Part shown: positions 7,658 to 16,405 of the stretch, piece by piece
Layout of the letters: the number at the start of each line of letters is the position of its first letter
Numbering within the stretch: the first letter of the stretch is position 1
Source of the DNA: Solirubrobacterales bacterium
GTDB taxonomy: Bacteria > Actinomycetota > Thermoleophilia > Solirubrobacterales > 70-9
Length of the DNA stretch: 53,021 bases
Direction: 5' to 3'
Assembly (NCBI GenBank): GCA_030152805.1
Contig: JASLIG010000049.1
Coordinates: forward strand, 1-53,021
Notes under the pieces: model-generated
Databases searched by the model: none
What the model was told of the DNA's origin: nothing
The model's input: only the letters and a program-made list of their open reading frames with translations
Position numbers and translations under genes: made by a program

Positions 7658-9592
7658 ATGCAAGGCAACGAGCAGACCCGGCTCGGTCGTTTCTTCGACC
7701 GCCACCCGCTGGTGCTGCGCTCGCTGGCGATCGTGGCACTGCTCTGGGGCGCCGGCTACCTGACCTGGCGGATCGGCTGGAGCGGCCAAGGAGCCAGCCC
7801 GGTGGCCTTCGGGATGCTGCTGGTCACCGAGATCTACGGGATCTGGGCGCTGGGGACGCTGGCCTGGTTCTCCTGGTCGCGACCGCCGATGCAGCGACCC
7901 GACGCGACGCCGGGCCGCTCGGTCGACGTCTACGTCTGCACCTACGACGAGCCGACCGAGGTGGTCGCCGCCACTCTGGCCGGTTGCCGGGCCCTGACCT
8001 ACCCGCACACCACCTACCTGCTCGACGATGGGCGGCGCCCGGAGATGGAGGAGCTGGCGAAGCTGGCCGGTGCCCGCTACCTGACCCGTCCCGACAACTC
8101 GCACGCCAAGGCGGGCAACATCAACGCGGCGCTGGAGCGCACCGGAGGCGAGCTGGTGCTGATGCTCGATGCCGATCACGTGCCGATGCCCGATGCGCTC
8201 GACGCGATGGTCGGCTACTTCGACGACGAGCGCATGGCCCTGGTGCAGAGCCCGCACGACTTCTTCAACCACGACTCGGTGCAGCACTACGTGGTCGGGC
8301 GCCACGAGCAGTCGCTCTTCTACCGCGTCGTCTGCCCCGGCAAGGACCGCCACGGCGCCGCCTACTGGTGCGGCTCGGCGGCGCTGATCCGCCGGGGGGC
8401 GCTGCTCGAGATCGGCGGCGTCGCCACCGAGACGATCGCCGAGGACTTCCACACGACGATCCGCATGCAGCGACACGGCTGGAAGAGCCGCTACCACGAC
8501 GAGGTGCTGGTCCAGGGCCTGGCTCCGCACGACCTCGACGGCTACCTGCTGCAGCGCGACCGCTGGGCGCGTGGCAACCTCGCCGTCTTCACCCTGCCCG
8601 AGTCACCCCTGCGCGCCAGCGAGCTCAAGCCGCTGCAGCGGCTCTCCTACTTCGCCAGCCTCTTCGCCTACCTGGCGCCGCCGATGCGACTGCTGCTGAT
8701 GCTGACCCTGGGCCTGGTCCTCTGGACCGGCGAGCTGCCGATGAAGATCAGCGTCGTCGCCCTCGCCGCTCTCTGGCTGCCGTACGTGACGCTCAACCTC
8801 GGCGCCGGCGCCGCCCTCGCCCGCGGCTACATGAAGATCGGCGAGACCGCCCACTACGAGCTGCTGACGATGGAGATCTACACGCGTGCTCTGCGCTGCA
8901 TCGTGCGCCCCGGCCGCACGTCCTTCAAGGTGACGCCGAAGCAGGGAACCGGCGGCGGCGGGATCGAGTCGGTTCGCAAGTTGCCCCTCGTGATCGCCTG
9001 CGCGGTCCTCGTCGGGGCGGGCACCGCGATGCGCCTGCTCGACCTGGCCGGCGCCGGACCGCTGCCCGATCTGCCCGGCGTCGCCGCGATCGTCGTGCCG
9101 CTACTCGGCCTGATCGAGCTGCGCCGCATCGGCCGCACGCTGCTCGCGGTCGGCCGCCGCCAGCAACGCCGCCTCGTCTACCGCTTCGAGGGCGACGCGC
9201 CGGCCGAGTGCTACTCGGGAGAGGGTCACGTCGCCGGCCGCCTGGTCGACGCCAGCGCCGCCGGGGTCGGGCTGGTCCTCGAAGCCCCGCTGGAGATCGG
9301 AGCCAAACCCGCGGTCCTGCTCGAGCTGCAGGACGCGGCGGGCGGGGCGCACGAGGTCGCCGCCCAGGTCGAGGTGCGCTCCTGCCGCGAGGTCGATGGC
9401 AACCACTTGGTCGGAGCGACGATCACCGAAATCGACCCGGTCTCGCGCATGCACCTGATGGAGTGGTGCTACGTCGTCTGCAACCACGAGCGCCTGCGCG
9501 GCCACCGTCCGGCGGTGCCGGTGCCGGAGTCAGAGGCAATCGTGCTGCCGCTGCCCGTGCCCCAGGCCATGGCACAAGCGGCTGTCGCGTAG
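7658..9592 (+). CDS. Cellulose-synthase-like GT2 glycosyltransferase with C-terminal PilZ domain
   Basis: 644 aa, BcsA-like: a processive membrane glycosyltransferase making a beta-glucan-type polymer from a UDP-sugar. Membrane segments at about 20-40 and 50-72 are followed by the catalytic domain with LLDDG (121-125), DxD as DAD (171-173), the general base region TETIAEDF (257-264) and QRDRW (299-303). Four or more further membrane segments follow, then a PilZ domain (about 515-610) with RRLVYR and DASAAG, matching the c-di-GMP RxxxR and [D/N]xSxxG motifs. No bcsB, bcsC or endoglucanase neighbour is present. The start at 7658 lacks a clear ribosome site. The polymer is unknown. Confidence 0.9.
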   Translation: MQGNEQTRLGRFFDRHPLVLRSLAIVALLWGAGYLTWRIGWSGQGASPVAFGMLLVTEIYGIWALGTLAWFSWSRPPMQRPDATPGRSVDVYVCTYDEPTEVVAATLAGCRALTYPHTTYLLDDGRRPEMEELAKLAGARYLTRPDNSHAKAGNINAALERTGGELVLMLDADHVPMPDALDAMVGYFDDERMALVQSPHDFFNHDSVQHYVVGRHEQSLFYRVVCPGKDRHGAAYWCGSAALIRRGALLEIGGVATETIAEDFHTTIRMQRHGWKSRYHDEVLVQGLAPHDLDGYLLQRDRWARGNLAVFTLPESPLRASELKPLQRLSYFASLFAYLAPPMRLLLMLTLGLVLWTGELPMKISVVALAALWLPYVTLNLGAGAALARGYMKIGETAHYELLTMEIYTRALRCIVRPGRTSFKVTPKQGTGGGGIESVRKLPLVIACAVLVGAGTAMRLLDLAGAGPLPDLPGVAAIVVPLLGLIELRRIGRTLLAVGRRQQRRLVYRFEGDAPAECYSGEGHVAGRLVDASAAGVGLVLEAPLEIGAKPAVLLELQDAAGGAHEVAAQVEVRSCREVDGNHLVGATITEIDPVSRMHLMEWCYVVCNHERLRGHRPAVPVPESEAIVLPLPVPQAMAQAAVA

Positions 9593-9689
9593 GCGTCGGG
9601 CCCTTGGCGCAACGCGCCGTTCCCTCCTGGGGCAAGAAAAAACGTTGCGCCTGTCCGTGCGTTGCAGGCAATACCCTTGACGAACCCAC

Positions 9690-9779
9690 GGAGAGGTGTC
9701 CGAGTGGCTTAAGGAGCGCGACTGGAAATCGCGTGGGCGGGGTTAACCCGCCTCGTGGGTTCGAATCCCACCCTCTCCG
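9690..9779 (+). tRNA. tRNA-Ser (anticodon GGA)
   Basis: Acceptor GGAGAGG/CCTCTCC, anticodon stem CGCGA/TCGCG with loop CTGGAAA giving GGA, long variable arm, T arm GGTTCGAATCC. CCA is not encoded. Its last 37 bases overlap, antisense, the 3' end of tadA. Confidence 0.95.
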
Positions 9780-10246
9780 CTCCGCCGCGCGGCAAAGAAC
9801 TCGCGCAGCAGCGCCGCGCACTCCGCCTCGAGGACGCCGCCCGCCACCTCCGGCCGGTGGTTGAGGGCGGGCTCCGCCAACACATCGAGGACGCTGCCGG
9901 CCGCACCGGCCTTGGGGTCGGGGGCGCCGTAGACCACCCTCGGGATGCGGGCGAGGACGATCGCGCCGGCGCACATCGCGCAGGGCTCCAGGGTGACGTA
10001 GAGGGTCGTGCCCGGCAGGCGCCAGCCCCCGAGGACTGCGGCGGCGGCGCGGATGGCGAGGATCTCAGCGTGGGCGGTGGGGTCGCGACGCAGCTCGCGC
10101 TCGTTGCCCGCGGCGGCAAGCACCTCGCCATCGCGGGCGAGGACGGCGCCGATCGGAACGTCGCCGTGCCCCGCAGCCTCGCGGGCGCGCTCGATCGCCA
10201 GTGACATCATCCGCTCAGCCGCGCCCGTTTCCGCCTGGTCTTGCAT
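9743..10246 (-). CDS. tadA: tRNA-specific adenosine deaminase TadA
   Basis: Deaminates A34 to inosine in tRNA-Arg(ACG). 167 aa, a normal length, with the zinc motif HAE (His59, Glu61) and PCAMC (Cys89, Cys92), and the family-typical GDVPIGAVL and NHRPEVAGGVLEAECAALLREFF. ATG 10246 lies 9 bases after a CATACT hexamer, consistent with a leaderless start; ATG 10210 is an alternative. The frame reads past the conserved end (FFAARR) into the antisense strand of tRNA-Ser(GGA), so the final residues GEGGIRTHEAG are encoded by the tRNA complement. Confidence 0.93.
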   Translation of the reverse strand: MQDQAETGAAERMMSLAIERAREAAGHGDVPIGAVLARDGEVLAAAGNERELRRDPTAHAEILAIRAAAAVLGGWRLPGTTLYVTLEPCAMCAGAIVLARIPRVVYGAPDPKAGAAGSVLDVLAEPALNHRPEVAGGVLEAECAALLREFFAARRSGEGGIRTHEAG

Positions 10247-10311
10247 GCATGCGGGAGTATGTGGCACTACAACTTCGTCGGCGGGCCGGTGTTTGCAGGG
10301 AGCTCGCACGA

Positions 10312-11685
10312 ATGCAGGGGATTCGCGAGCGCAGACGCAAGATGAACCGACGCCTTCCGACCGCCGCCACGACCCTGCTCGCAGCCATGCTGCTGATTCC
10401 CGCCACCGGGCGGGCCGCGATCGCCGTCGCGCCCGCGCACGGCTTCGCACCGCACGAGCTGATCGTCAAGCTGGGCGGGGCGAGGATGGCGCGCACCGTG
10501 CGGCTTCCGGCCGGGGTCCGGGTTGGCGTCGCGGCGGCGGCGCTGCGGCGCGACCCGCGGGTCGAGTACGCGGCCCCGAACTACGTCGCCACCGCCTCGA
10601 GCGCCTTCGACGAACCCGTGGCGACGATCCCCAACGACCCCGGCCCGATCAGCGGTACCCCGGGTCCGCCCGGCGGCTGGGTCAGCAAGCAGTGGAACTT
10701 CCTGCCATGGGAGGGAACTGGCACCCCCCTGCTGCCGGTCTCGCCCGGGGGCATCAACGCGACGGGTGCCTGGGAACACCTCGAAGCGTTCGGCCATCCG
10801 GGCGCCGAAGGGGTGACGGTCGCGGTGCTCGACACGGGGATCGCCTACCGCGCCTACGGCAAGCGGTTCCGCCGCAGCCCCGACTTCACCGCCAACCAGT
10901 TCGTCAAGGGCTATGACTTCGTCGATGACGACCGCCTACCAGTCGATCAGAACGGCCACGGCACGCACGTCGCTGGCACGGTCGCCGAGAAGACGAACAA
11001 CGGCATCGGCCTCACCGGACTCGCCTTCCGAGCCAAGCTGATGCCGGTGCGAGTGCTCGACGCCCGCGGGCGCGGGCGCGCCGACGAGATCGCCAAAGGC
11101 ATCCGCTTTGCCGTCGCCAACGGGGCCGACGTGATCAACATGAGCTTCAACTTCGGCTGCACGCGTGAAGTGCCCGGCGTCGACGAAGCGCTGCGGCTGG
11201 CCTACCGCCACGGTGTCATCGCCGTGGCCTCGGTCGGCAACCTGGGCTCCGAGGCCTGCGTCTCGCCGCCCGCGACGGCCCCGCACGTGCTCGGCGTCGG
11301 GGGCAGCACCGAGGGAGGCTGCCTCGGCAACTACTCGTTGGCCGGCAAGGACGTCGACGTGATCGCGCCGGGCGGGGGCTTCCCGATCGTGGGTTGCCCG
11401 TCGGTCTCGGCCGGCTCGATCTTCCAGGTGACTCTCAAGGACGGCAGCACGCGTCGCTTCGGCGAGCCCGGCAACTACGTCGGCACCTCGATGGCCGCCG
11501 CTCACGCCTCCGGCGTGGCGGCGATGATCCTTGCCAGCGGCACCGTCGAAGGCAAGCGCAAACCAGCTCGCGTCGGCGCAGTCACACGCCGGCTCCGGTC
11601 GACGGCCCGCGACCTCGGGCAGCCAAGCACTCGCCAGGGAGCCGGCCTGATCGACGCCGGCGCCGCAACTTTGCCGAGTCTCTGA
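10312..11685 (+). CDS. Secreted subtilisin-like serine protease (S8 family)
   Basis: 457 aa. A long positively charged n-region and signal peptide (to about residue 38) is followed by a short inhibitor-like propeptide containing HELIVKL and PRVEYAAPNYV. The catalytic residues are Asp174 (AVLDTGIAY), His219 (NGHGTHVAGTVA) and Ser393 (GTSMAAAHASG), with oxyanion Asn310 (ASVGN). AGGGAG about 9 bases before ATG 10312 supports this start; ATG 10342 is possible. No C-terminal anchor is evident, so it is probably released. It is divergent from tadA across 65 bases. Confidence 0.93.
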   Translation: MQGIRERRRKMNRRLPTAATTLLAAMLLIPATGRAAIAVAPAHGFAPHELIVKLGGARMARTVRLPAGVRVGVAAAALRRDPRVEYAAPNYVATASSAFDEPVATIPNDPGPISGTPGPPGGWVSKQWNFLPWEGTGTPLLPVSPGGINATGAWEHLEAFGHPGAEGVTVAVLDTGIAYRAYGKRFRRSPDFTANQFVKGYDFVDDDRLPVDQNGHGTHVAGTVAEKTNNGIGLTGLAFRAKLMPVRVLDARGRGRADEIAKGIRFAVANGADVINMSFNFGCTREVPGVDEALRLAYRHGVIAVASVGNLGSEACVSPPATAPHVLGVGGSTEGGCLGNYSLAGKDVDVIAPGGGFPIVGCPSVSAGSIFQVTLKDGSTRRFGEPGNYVGTSMAAAHASGVAAMILASGTVEGKRKPARVGAVTRRLRSTARDLGQPSTRQGAGLIDAGAATLPSL

Positions 11686-11689
11686 CGCC

Positions 11690-12133
11690 TCAGGTCGTAC
11701 GAACGATTATCACGCTACACGGGGCGTGATGGGAGACGTTGTTCGGGACGCTGCCGAGCAGAAAGCGGCGGGCGCCGGTCATGCCCTTGTTGCCGACGAC
11801 GATCAGGTCGGCCTTCGTTTCTTCGGCGACATTGAGGATCGCGTCGGCGGGGTCGCCCTCGACCGGGTGAGTCTGCACCTCGATCCCCTCTTTGCGCGCC
11901 GCGGCGGCCGCCGCATCAAGGACCAGGTTGACGTCCTCGCGGGGACCGATCTCGTACTGCACGTCGGTGGGGGCGTCGAGCTTCTCGCCCTCGACCTGGC
12001 GTTTTGAGACCGGTTCGTAAGCGCTGACGATGCTGAGCGTTGCGCTGGCGAGCTTCGCCAGGTCGACCGCCTGACGGACCGCCTCAGCGGCCGTATCCGA
12101 ACCGTCGGTCCCAACAACGATGCGAGTGAACAC
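11690..12133 (-). CDS. Universal stress protein (UspA family)
   Basis: 147 aa single Usp domain. It starts FTRIVVGTDGSDTA and carries the ATP-binding signature near the C-terminus: VVGNKGMTGARRFLLGS, i.e. G-2x-G-9x-G-S, then VPNNVSHHAPCSVIIVR. Nucleotide-binding members are usually linked to dormancy, hypoxia or energy stress. GTG start with AGGAGG 5 bases upstream. Four bases separate its stop from that of the convergent protease gene. Confidence 0.95.
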   Translation of the reverse strand: MFTRIVVGTDGSDTAAEAVRQAVDLAKLASATLSIVSAYEPVSKRQVEGEKLDAPTDVQYEIGPREDVNLVLDAAAAAARKEGIEVQTHPVEGDPADAILNVAEETKADLIVVGNKGMTGARRFLLGSVPNNVSHHAPCSVIIVRTT

Positions 12134-12169
12134 GGCGCCTCCTCTGCTGGTCGCTGAACGCGGCCGATA

Positions 12170-12325
12170 CTAACGCGACGGGTGGTGGGCGCGGGCCGGC
12201 AGGCCGCGGAAGCCGTCGCCGAGGATTTCGGTCGGGGTCGTGGCGAGCCTGACGATCGCGATCGTCATCGAGGCGAGCAGGCAGACGACCAGGACCACCA
12301 TTCCGACTTTCCAGGCGGTGGGCAT
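12170..12325 (-). CDS. Possible 51-aa single-pass membrane protein
   Basis: An open frame begins ATG at 12325 and encodes one strong membrane segment (VGMVVLVVCLLASMTIAIV, about residues 7-25) followed by a short basic tail. It lies between the divergent usp and MBL genes; without it the gap would be about 200 bases. No ribosome site is clear, and its start region overlaps the putative -10 of the divergent gene, so it may be chance coding in a GC-rich gap. Confidence 0.35.
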   Translation of the reverse strand: MPTAWKVGMVVLVVCLLASMTIAIVRLATTPTEILGDGFRGLPARAHHPSR

Positions 12326-12340
12326 TAGGCTGATCTCATC

Positions 12341-13051
12341 ATGGAGAAGGTCGCCGATGGGGTCTGGCTCGTGCGGGGCGATGCGCGCAAGTCGATGAAC
12401 GTCTACTTCCTCGAGGACGGCGACGGGGTGATCCAGTTCGACGCCGGCACTAAGGCGATGACGAATAAGGTGCGCGCGGCTGCCGAGCAGCTCGGCGGGC
12501 TGAAGCGGATCGTGCTCGGGCACGCCCATGCTGACCACCGGGGGACCGCACCCTCGCTGAATGCTCCGGTCTATTGCCATCCCGACGAGGTCACCGAAGC
12601 CGAAAGCGACGCCGTGCTGTGGCCCTACCTCGACATCTCAGAGCTGCCCATACCGGCTCGCTGGATCTACCCGGTACTTCTGCGTCGCTGGGACGGCGGC
12701 ACGGTAAAGATCGACGGGACCGTCTCCGAGGGAGACGAGGTTGCGGGCTTTCGCGTGATCCACTTCCCCGGGCACGCGCCCGGTTTGATCGGCCTCTGGC
12801 GCGAAAGCGACCGGCTGGCGATCGTCAGCGACGTGATCTACCTATTGGACTCGACCAAGCTCGGCAGGCCATTGCCGGCGGGTGAGGCCAGCGTTCCCCA
12901 TCCCGCCTGGGGCTGGGACCACGCCAAGGCCAAGGAGTCGGTTCGCAAGCTGGCGGCGCTGGAACCGGCGGTGGTTTGCGCGGGCCACGAGAAGCCGTTG
13001 CGAGGGGACAACCTGCGGGCGACGCTGGAGCGCGCGGCCGAGAAGTACTGA
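12341..13051 (+). CDS. Metallo-beta-lactamase-fold hydrolase
   Basis: 236 aa. The dinuclear metal-binding motif HAHADH is at 61-66, followed by HFPGHAPG (third His), SDVIY (bridging Asp) and GHEKP (last His): a complete MBL-fold set. The substrate cannot be inferred; glyoxalase II-like thioester hydrolases and many uncharacterised enzymes share this layout. The ATG lies 9 bases after a TAGGCT hexamer (12326-12331), suggesting a nearly leaderless message. Confidence 0.9.
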   Translation: MEKVADGVWLVRGDARKSMNVYFLEDGDGVIQFDAGTKAMTNKVRAAAEQLGGLKRIVLGHAHADHRGTAPSLNAPVYCHPDEVTEAESDAVLWPYLDISELPIPARWIYPVLLRRWDGGTVKIDGTVSEGDEVAGFRVIHFPGHAPGLIGLWRESDRLAIVSDVIYLLDSTKLGRPLPAGEASVPHPAWGWDHAKAKESVRKLAALEPAVVCAGHEKPLRGDNLRATLERAAEKY

Positions 13052-13096
13052 GCCGAGCCGGCGGCGGGAGCCCCGCTGCCATAGTTTCCGCCCCTG

Positions 13097-15427
13097 ATGA
13101 TCGGGACCTTCGCCTCGGCGGCGTTGATCTGCGCCGCCTCGCTGCTGGTGGGACGCGCAATCCTCGCCCACGCTGGCGGGGCGGACGGATGCCGCTGGCT
13201 GGCGCCGCCAGTGGGCTTTGCCGCCCTGCTCACCGCCAGCGGCTTCCTCGCGCGAGCACCGGGCCACGCGACGAGCGCCACGCTCGGTGTGGTCGCCCTG
13301 GTTGCCGCTGCGGCGGTGCTGCTCTGGCGGCAACCGCGCCGGGACCTCAGCGAGACGGCGCTGCGCGAGGGGCTGATCGTCGCCGTGCTCGTCGCTCTGG
13401 CACTGTCGATCCCGTTTGTCGTCAGCGGCCGCTGGGGCATCATCGGAGTCGGCTTCAACAACGACCTCGGCCTGCACCTCGCCTGGGCGGAGTGGCTGCG
13501 CAGCGGCCTCGGGCCGGCGCCGGAAGCGGGATATCCGCTCGGACCGCACGCGCTCGCTGACACATTGGCGGCCCTTCCCGGCATCGGCCTCGGCCAGGCC
13601 TTCGTCGGGGAGATCTTCGCGATCGCCATCCTCACCGCCCTGGGCGCGCTGGCAGCGCTCGAGGACCTCAAGCCGTCTCGCCGCGTTTTGGCCGCCGTTC
13701 TGGTGCCCGCCTCTTATCTCGGCGCCTCCTACTTCGCCCAGGGGGCCTTCAAGGAGACCGGCGAGGCACTCTTCGTACTCGCCTTCGCGCTGTTCCTGCA
13801 CGACCTGGAGCGCCGTCGGCGGGCAACGGGGCCCACGGCTCCCCCGCTCGGCTCGGCCGTCATCGGGTTGGCGCTCGCGAGCGGGATCTTCTTTTCCTAC
13901 AGCTTCGCCGGCCTCGCCTGGCCGCTGCTGATCTTCGCCGTTTGGGCCTTGACCGTGCCGGCACTGCGGCAGGCACTGATGCCGCGGTCTTGGCTCACGA
14001 CCGTGCGCCAGCCGGCGGCCCTACTGACGATCGGCGTGCTCGGTGCACTCGCCGTGCTCACGCTCGTCGGCCCCTACGCGTTCATCCACGGCTTCAACCG
14101 CGTCGCCGGAACCAACACCTACGGACCGGTCTCGCCGATCGAGGCACTGGGTGTCTGGCCGGGAGCGAACTACCGGCTCAACTCCGCGGGGGGCGCCCAG
14201 CTGACCGGACTGGCAACGGCGATCGGCGCCCTCGCCGTACTGGCGGGCCTGGTCTGGTGGCTGCGGCGCCGCGAGTACGCCCTGCCGATCGCCCTGGGCG
14301 CCTGCGCCGTCCTCTACCTGGCTGCCCTCGCCGGCAGCGGCGAGTACTCGCAGGCCAAGGCGCTGATGATCGCCGCGCCGCTGGCGATGCTGATCGCGAT
14401 CCGGCCGCTGCTATTCGAGCCGGGTTGGCGCAGGGTGCGGATTGGCTGGGCGGTGCTGGCGGTGGCGTTCGTCGCCGGGGCGGTCTACTCGAGCTTCCTG
14501 GTGCTGCGGGAGGCGCCGGTGGGACCGTCGGGGCACGGCTCCGAGTTGCGGGCCTTCATGCCGATCCTACGCGGCGAACCGGTTCTCTACGCGGGCCAAG
14601 ATCGCTACGCGGCATATGAGCTGATGGGAGCCGACACGCACGTGCCGCTGGTCGAGTTCCCGGACTCCGAAGTCTCGCCCAGCCCGGAAAAGCCCTTCGA
14701 CACCGGCGACGCCTACAGCCCGATCGACTTCGACTCCTTCTCCCACGGAACACTCGACCGCTTCCCCTACGTGATCACCGGGCGCGCCGCCTGGAACAGC
14801 GAAGCCCCCCCCAACTTCCGCCGCGTCGCCGCCACCCCTTCCTACATCCTCTGGAAACGAACCGCCACCACGCCCGAGGACAGGCACGTGCTGCTCGAGG
14901 GAACCGAGGCCGGGGCGAAAGCGAACTGCGCCTCGCCAGAGATCCGTATCCTCACCGGCAATCCCGGCCAGGTGGGGCTCTTCCCCGCCGTCGCGATTGG
15001 CTCCAAGGCGAGCTGGCGCCCCGACTCGACCCTGCAGAACGGGCAGCGCGCCGCCCAGTCGCTCGAGCTGCCGCGCGGGCGCTGGCGGCTTTCGCTCCAG
15101 TACTTTTCCCCCTTCGACCTCACCCTTACGGCCCCGGGCTTCAGCCAGGCCCTGGGGGCGGCGCTGGACGGCCAGCGTCCGAGCACGATCAGCCTCGCCA
15201 GCAACGGCCAGTTCTGGCCTGCCGGGACGGTCGCAAGCGACGGCGGCCGGGTGCGCTTCACCGTCACCGCAACGGAGCCGAACGCGCTGCAGCGACTCAG
15301 TGGCTACTCCGGCGAGGCCGAGCTCGGCGAGCTGGTCGCGGTGCGGGCCGCACCGCATCGCACCGCCTCACTCAGTCGCGCTTGCGGCGGCTGGCTCGAC
15401 TGGTACGAAGCCGACGAAGTGCCTTAG
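13097..15427 (+). CDS. Large polytopic membrane protein with C-terminal extracytoplasmic domain
   Basis: 776 aa. About 11-12 hydrophobic segments fill residues 1-480, with an early acidic/polar motif VGFNNDLGLHLAWAEWL in the first big loop, followed by a roughly 290-residue hydrophilic domain (LREAPVGPSGHG onward) with little hydrophobicity. The arrangement, many helices plus a folded exterior domain and a DLGLH-type motif, resembles GT-C glycosyltransferases or related arabinosyl/mannosyl transferases, but no diagnostic motif is convincing, so function stays open. The ATG is 9 bases after TAGTTT (13082-13087). Its end overlaps the convergent desaturase by 4 bases. Confidence 0.85.
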   Translation: MIGTFASAALICAASLLVGRAILAHAGGADGCRWLAPPVGFAALLTASGFLARAPGHATSATLGVVALVAAAAVLLWRQPRRDLSETALREGLIVAVLVALALSIPFVVSGRWGIIGVGFNNDLGLHLAWAEWLRSGLGPAPEAGYPLGPHALADTLAALPGIGLGQAFVGEIFAIAILTALGALAALEDLKPSRRVLAAVLVPASYLGASYFAQGAFKETGEALFVLAFALFLHDLERRRRATGPTAPPLGSAVIGLALASGIFFSYSFAGLAWPLLIFAVWALTVPALRQALMPRSWLTTVRQPAALLTIGVLGALAVLTLVGPYAFIHGFNRVAGTNTYGPVSPIEALGVWPGANYRLNSAGGAQLTGLATAIGALAVLAGLVWWLRRREYALPIALGACAVLYLAALAGSGEYSQAKALMIAAPLAMLIAIRPLLFEPGWRRVRIGWAVLAVAFVAGAVYSSFLVLREAPVGPSGHGSELRAFMPILRGEPVLYAGQDRYAAYELMGADTHVPLVEFPDSEVSPSPEKPFDTGDAYSPIDFDSFSHGTLDRFPYVITGRAAWNSEAPPNFRRVAATPSYILWKRTATTPEDRHVLLEGTEAGAKANCASPEIRILTGNPGQVGLFPAVAIGSKASWRPDSTLQNGQRAAQSLELPRGRWRLSLQYFSPFDLTLTAPGFSQALGAALDGQRPSTISLASNGQFWPAGTVASDGGRVRFTVTATEPNALQRLSGYSGEAELGELVAVRAAPHRTASLSRACGGWLDWYEADEVP

Positions 15428-16353
15428 GAAGCGACCTTCGTCGCGAGGCGCTCCGGTGCGACCCGGACGACGTCCCAAACCAGGCCGATCCGCTCGAGGC
15501 TGTCGATCACGAGCGCCGAGATGTCCAACTGCCAGCGACCGAGGCCGTGGGTCGACGAGGTCGGGAAGGCGTGGTGGTTGTTGTGCCAGGCCTCACCGAA
15601 GGTGGGAATCGCGATCAACGCGAGGTTGCGCGACTCGTCGCTGGTCTCGTAAGCGCGGTTGCCGAAGACGTGGCAGAGCGAGTTGATGCTGTAGGTGAAG
15701 TGGTGCAGGACGAAGACCCTTACCAGGCCGCCCCAGAGCAACCCGGTGACGGCAGCGAAGAGGGTCCCGCCGATCACCCAACCGAGCGCGAAGGGAAGCA
15801 GCAGGCCGCCGATCGCCCAGAGCAGGAAGGTGCGGTCGACCCAGCTGATCACCGGGTCTTTGATCAGATCCGGCGCGAAGCGCTCCTTGTTGCCGCGCTG
15901 GGTATGGATGAAGAGCCAGCCCATGTGGGCGTGGAAGAGGCCCCGCATGGCGCCGGACCAGCCGTGGCCGTGATCGACGTGGGGGCTGTGCGGGTCGCCG
16001 AGTTCATCGGAGAAGGCGTGGTGCTTGCGGTGGTCGGCGACCCAGGAGATCACCGGGCCCTCGATCGCGGCCGAGCCGAGGATCGCCAGCAGGCCGTGCA
16101 GCCAAGTCTTCGCCTTGAAGCTGCGGTGGGTGAGGTGGCGATGAAAGCCGACCGTTATCCCCAGTCCGGTGAAGAGGTACATGCCCGCGAAGAGGAAGAC
16201 GTCGCTCCAGTGCAGCGCCTTGCCCCATACCTGCCAACCGGCCAGGCCGATCGCCACGAACGGGATCAGCGTCACCAGCCCGGTGATGATCCGGTCGCGA
16301 GTCTCGTTCGCGACCGGCTGGATGTCTGAAGGGAGTGGCCCCGCGCCTGCCAT
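15424..16353 (-). CDS. Membrane fatty acid (acyl-CoA/acyl-lipid) desaturase
   Basis: 309 aa. Introduces a double bond into a saturated acyl chain, probably at delta-9, using a di-iron centre. All three histidine boxes are present: HRHLTH at 71-76, HRKHH at 108-112 and HNNHH at 257-261, with four membrane segments around them. Such enzymes need an electron donor (ferredoxin or a reductase) that is not encoded nearby. TATGAT lies 11 bases before the ATG. It is divergent from cyclopropane synthase across only 52 bases, consistent with joint control of membrane fluidity: the synthase acts on the double bonds this enzyme makes. Confidence 0.94.
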   Translation of the reverse strand: MAGAGPLPSDIQPVANETRDRIITGLVTLIPFVAIGLAGWQVWGKALHWSDVFLFAGMYLFTGLGITVGFHRHLTHRSFKAKTWLHGLLAILGSAAIEGPVISWVADHRKHHAFSDELGDPHSPHVDHGHGWSGAMRGLFHAHMGWLFIHTQRGNKERFAPDLIKDPVISWVDRTFLLWAIGGLLLPFALGWVIGGTLFAAVTGLLWGGLVRVFVLHHFTYSINSLCHVFGNRAYETSDESRNLALIAIPTFGEAWHNNHHAFPTSSTHGLGRWQLDISALVIDSLERIGLVWDVVRVAPERLATKVAS

Positions 16354-16405
16354 TGGGAGTGGCGATCATACGGCCTGGCAATCCGGGAAAGGTAAAGTCG
16401 CGCTC

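Noticed and set aside
7648..9864. 738-codon frame overlapping the glycosyltransferase and a tRNA
   Set aside because: Arginine-rich, runs through tRNA-Ser, and lacks any domain; the overlapping frame carries all GT2 and PilZ motifs.
12170..12580. 136-codon minus-strand frame starting inside the MBL gene
   Set aside because: The part beyond 12325 is antisense to the MBL N-terminus; only the last 51 codons could be a gene.
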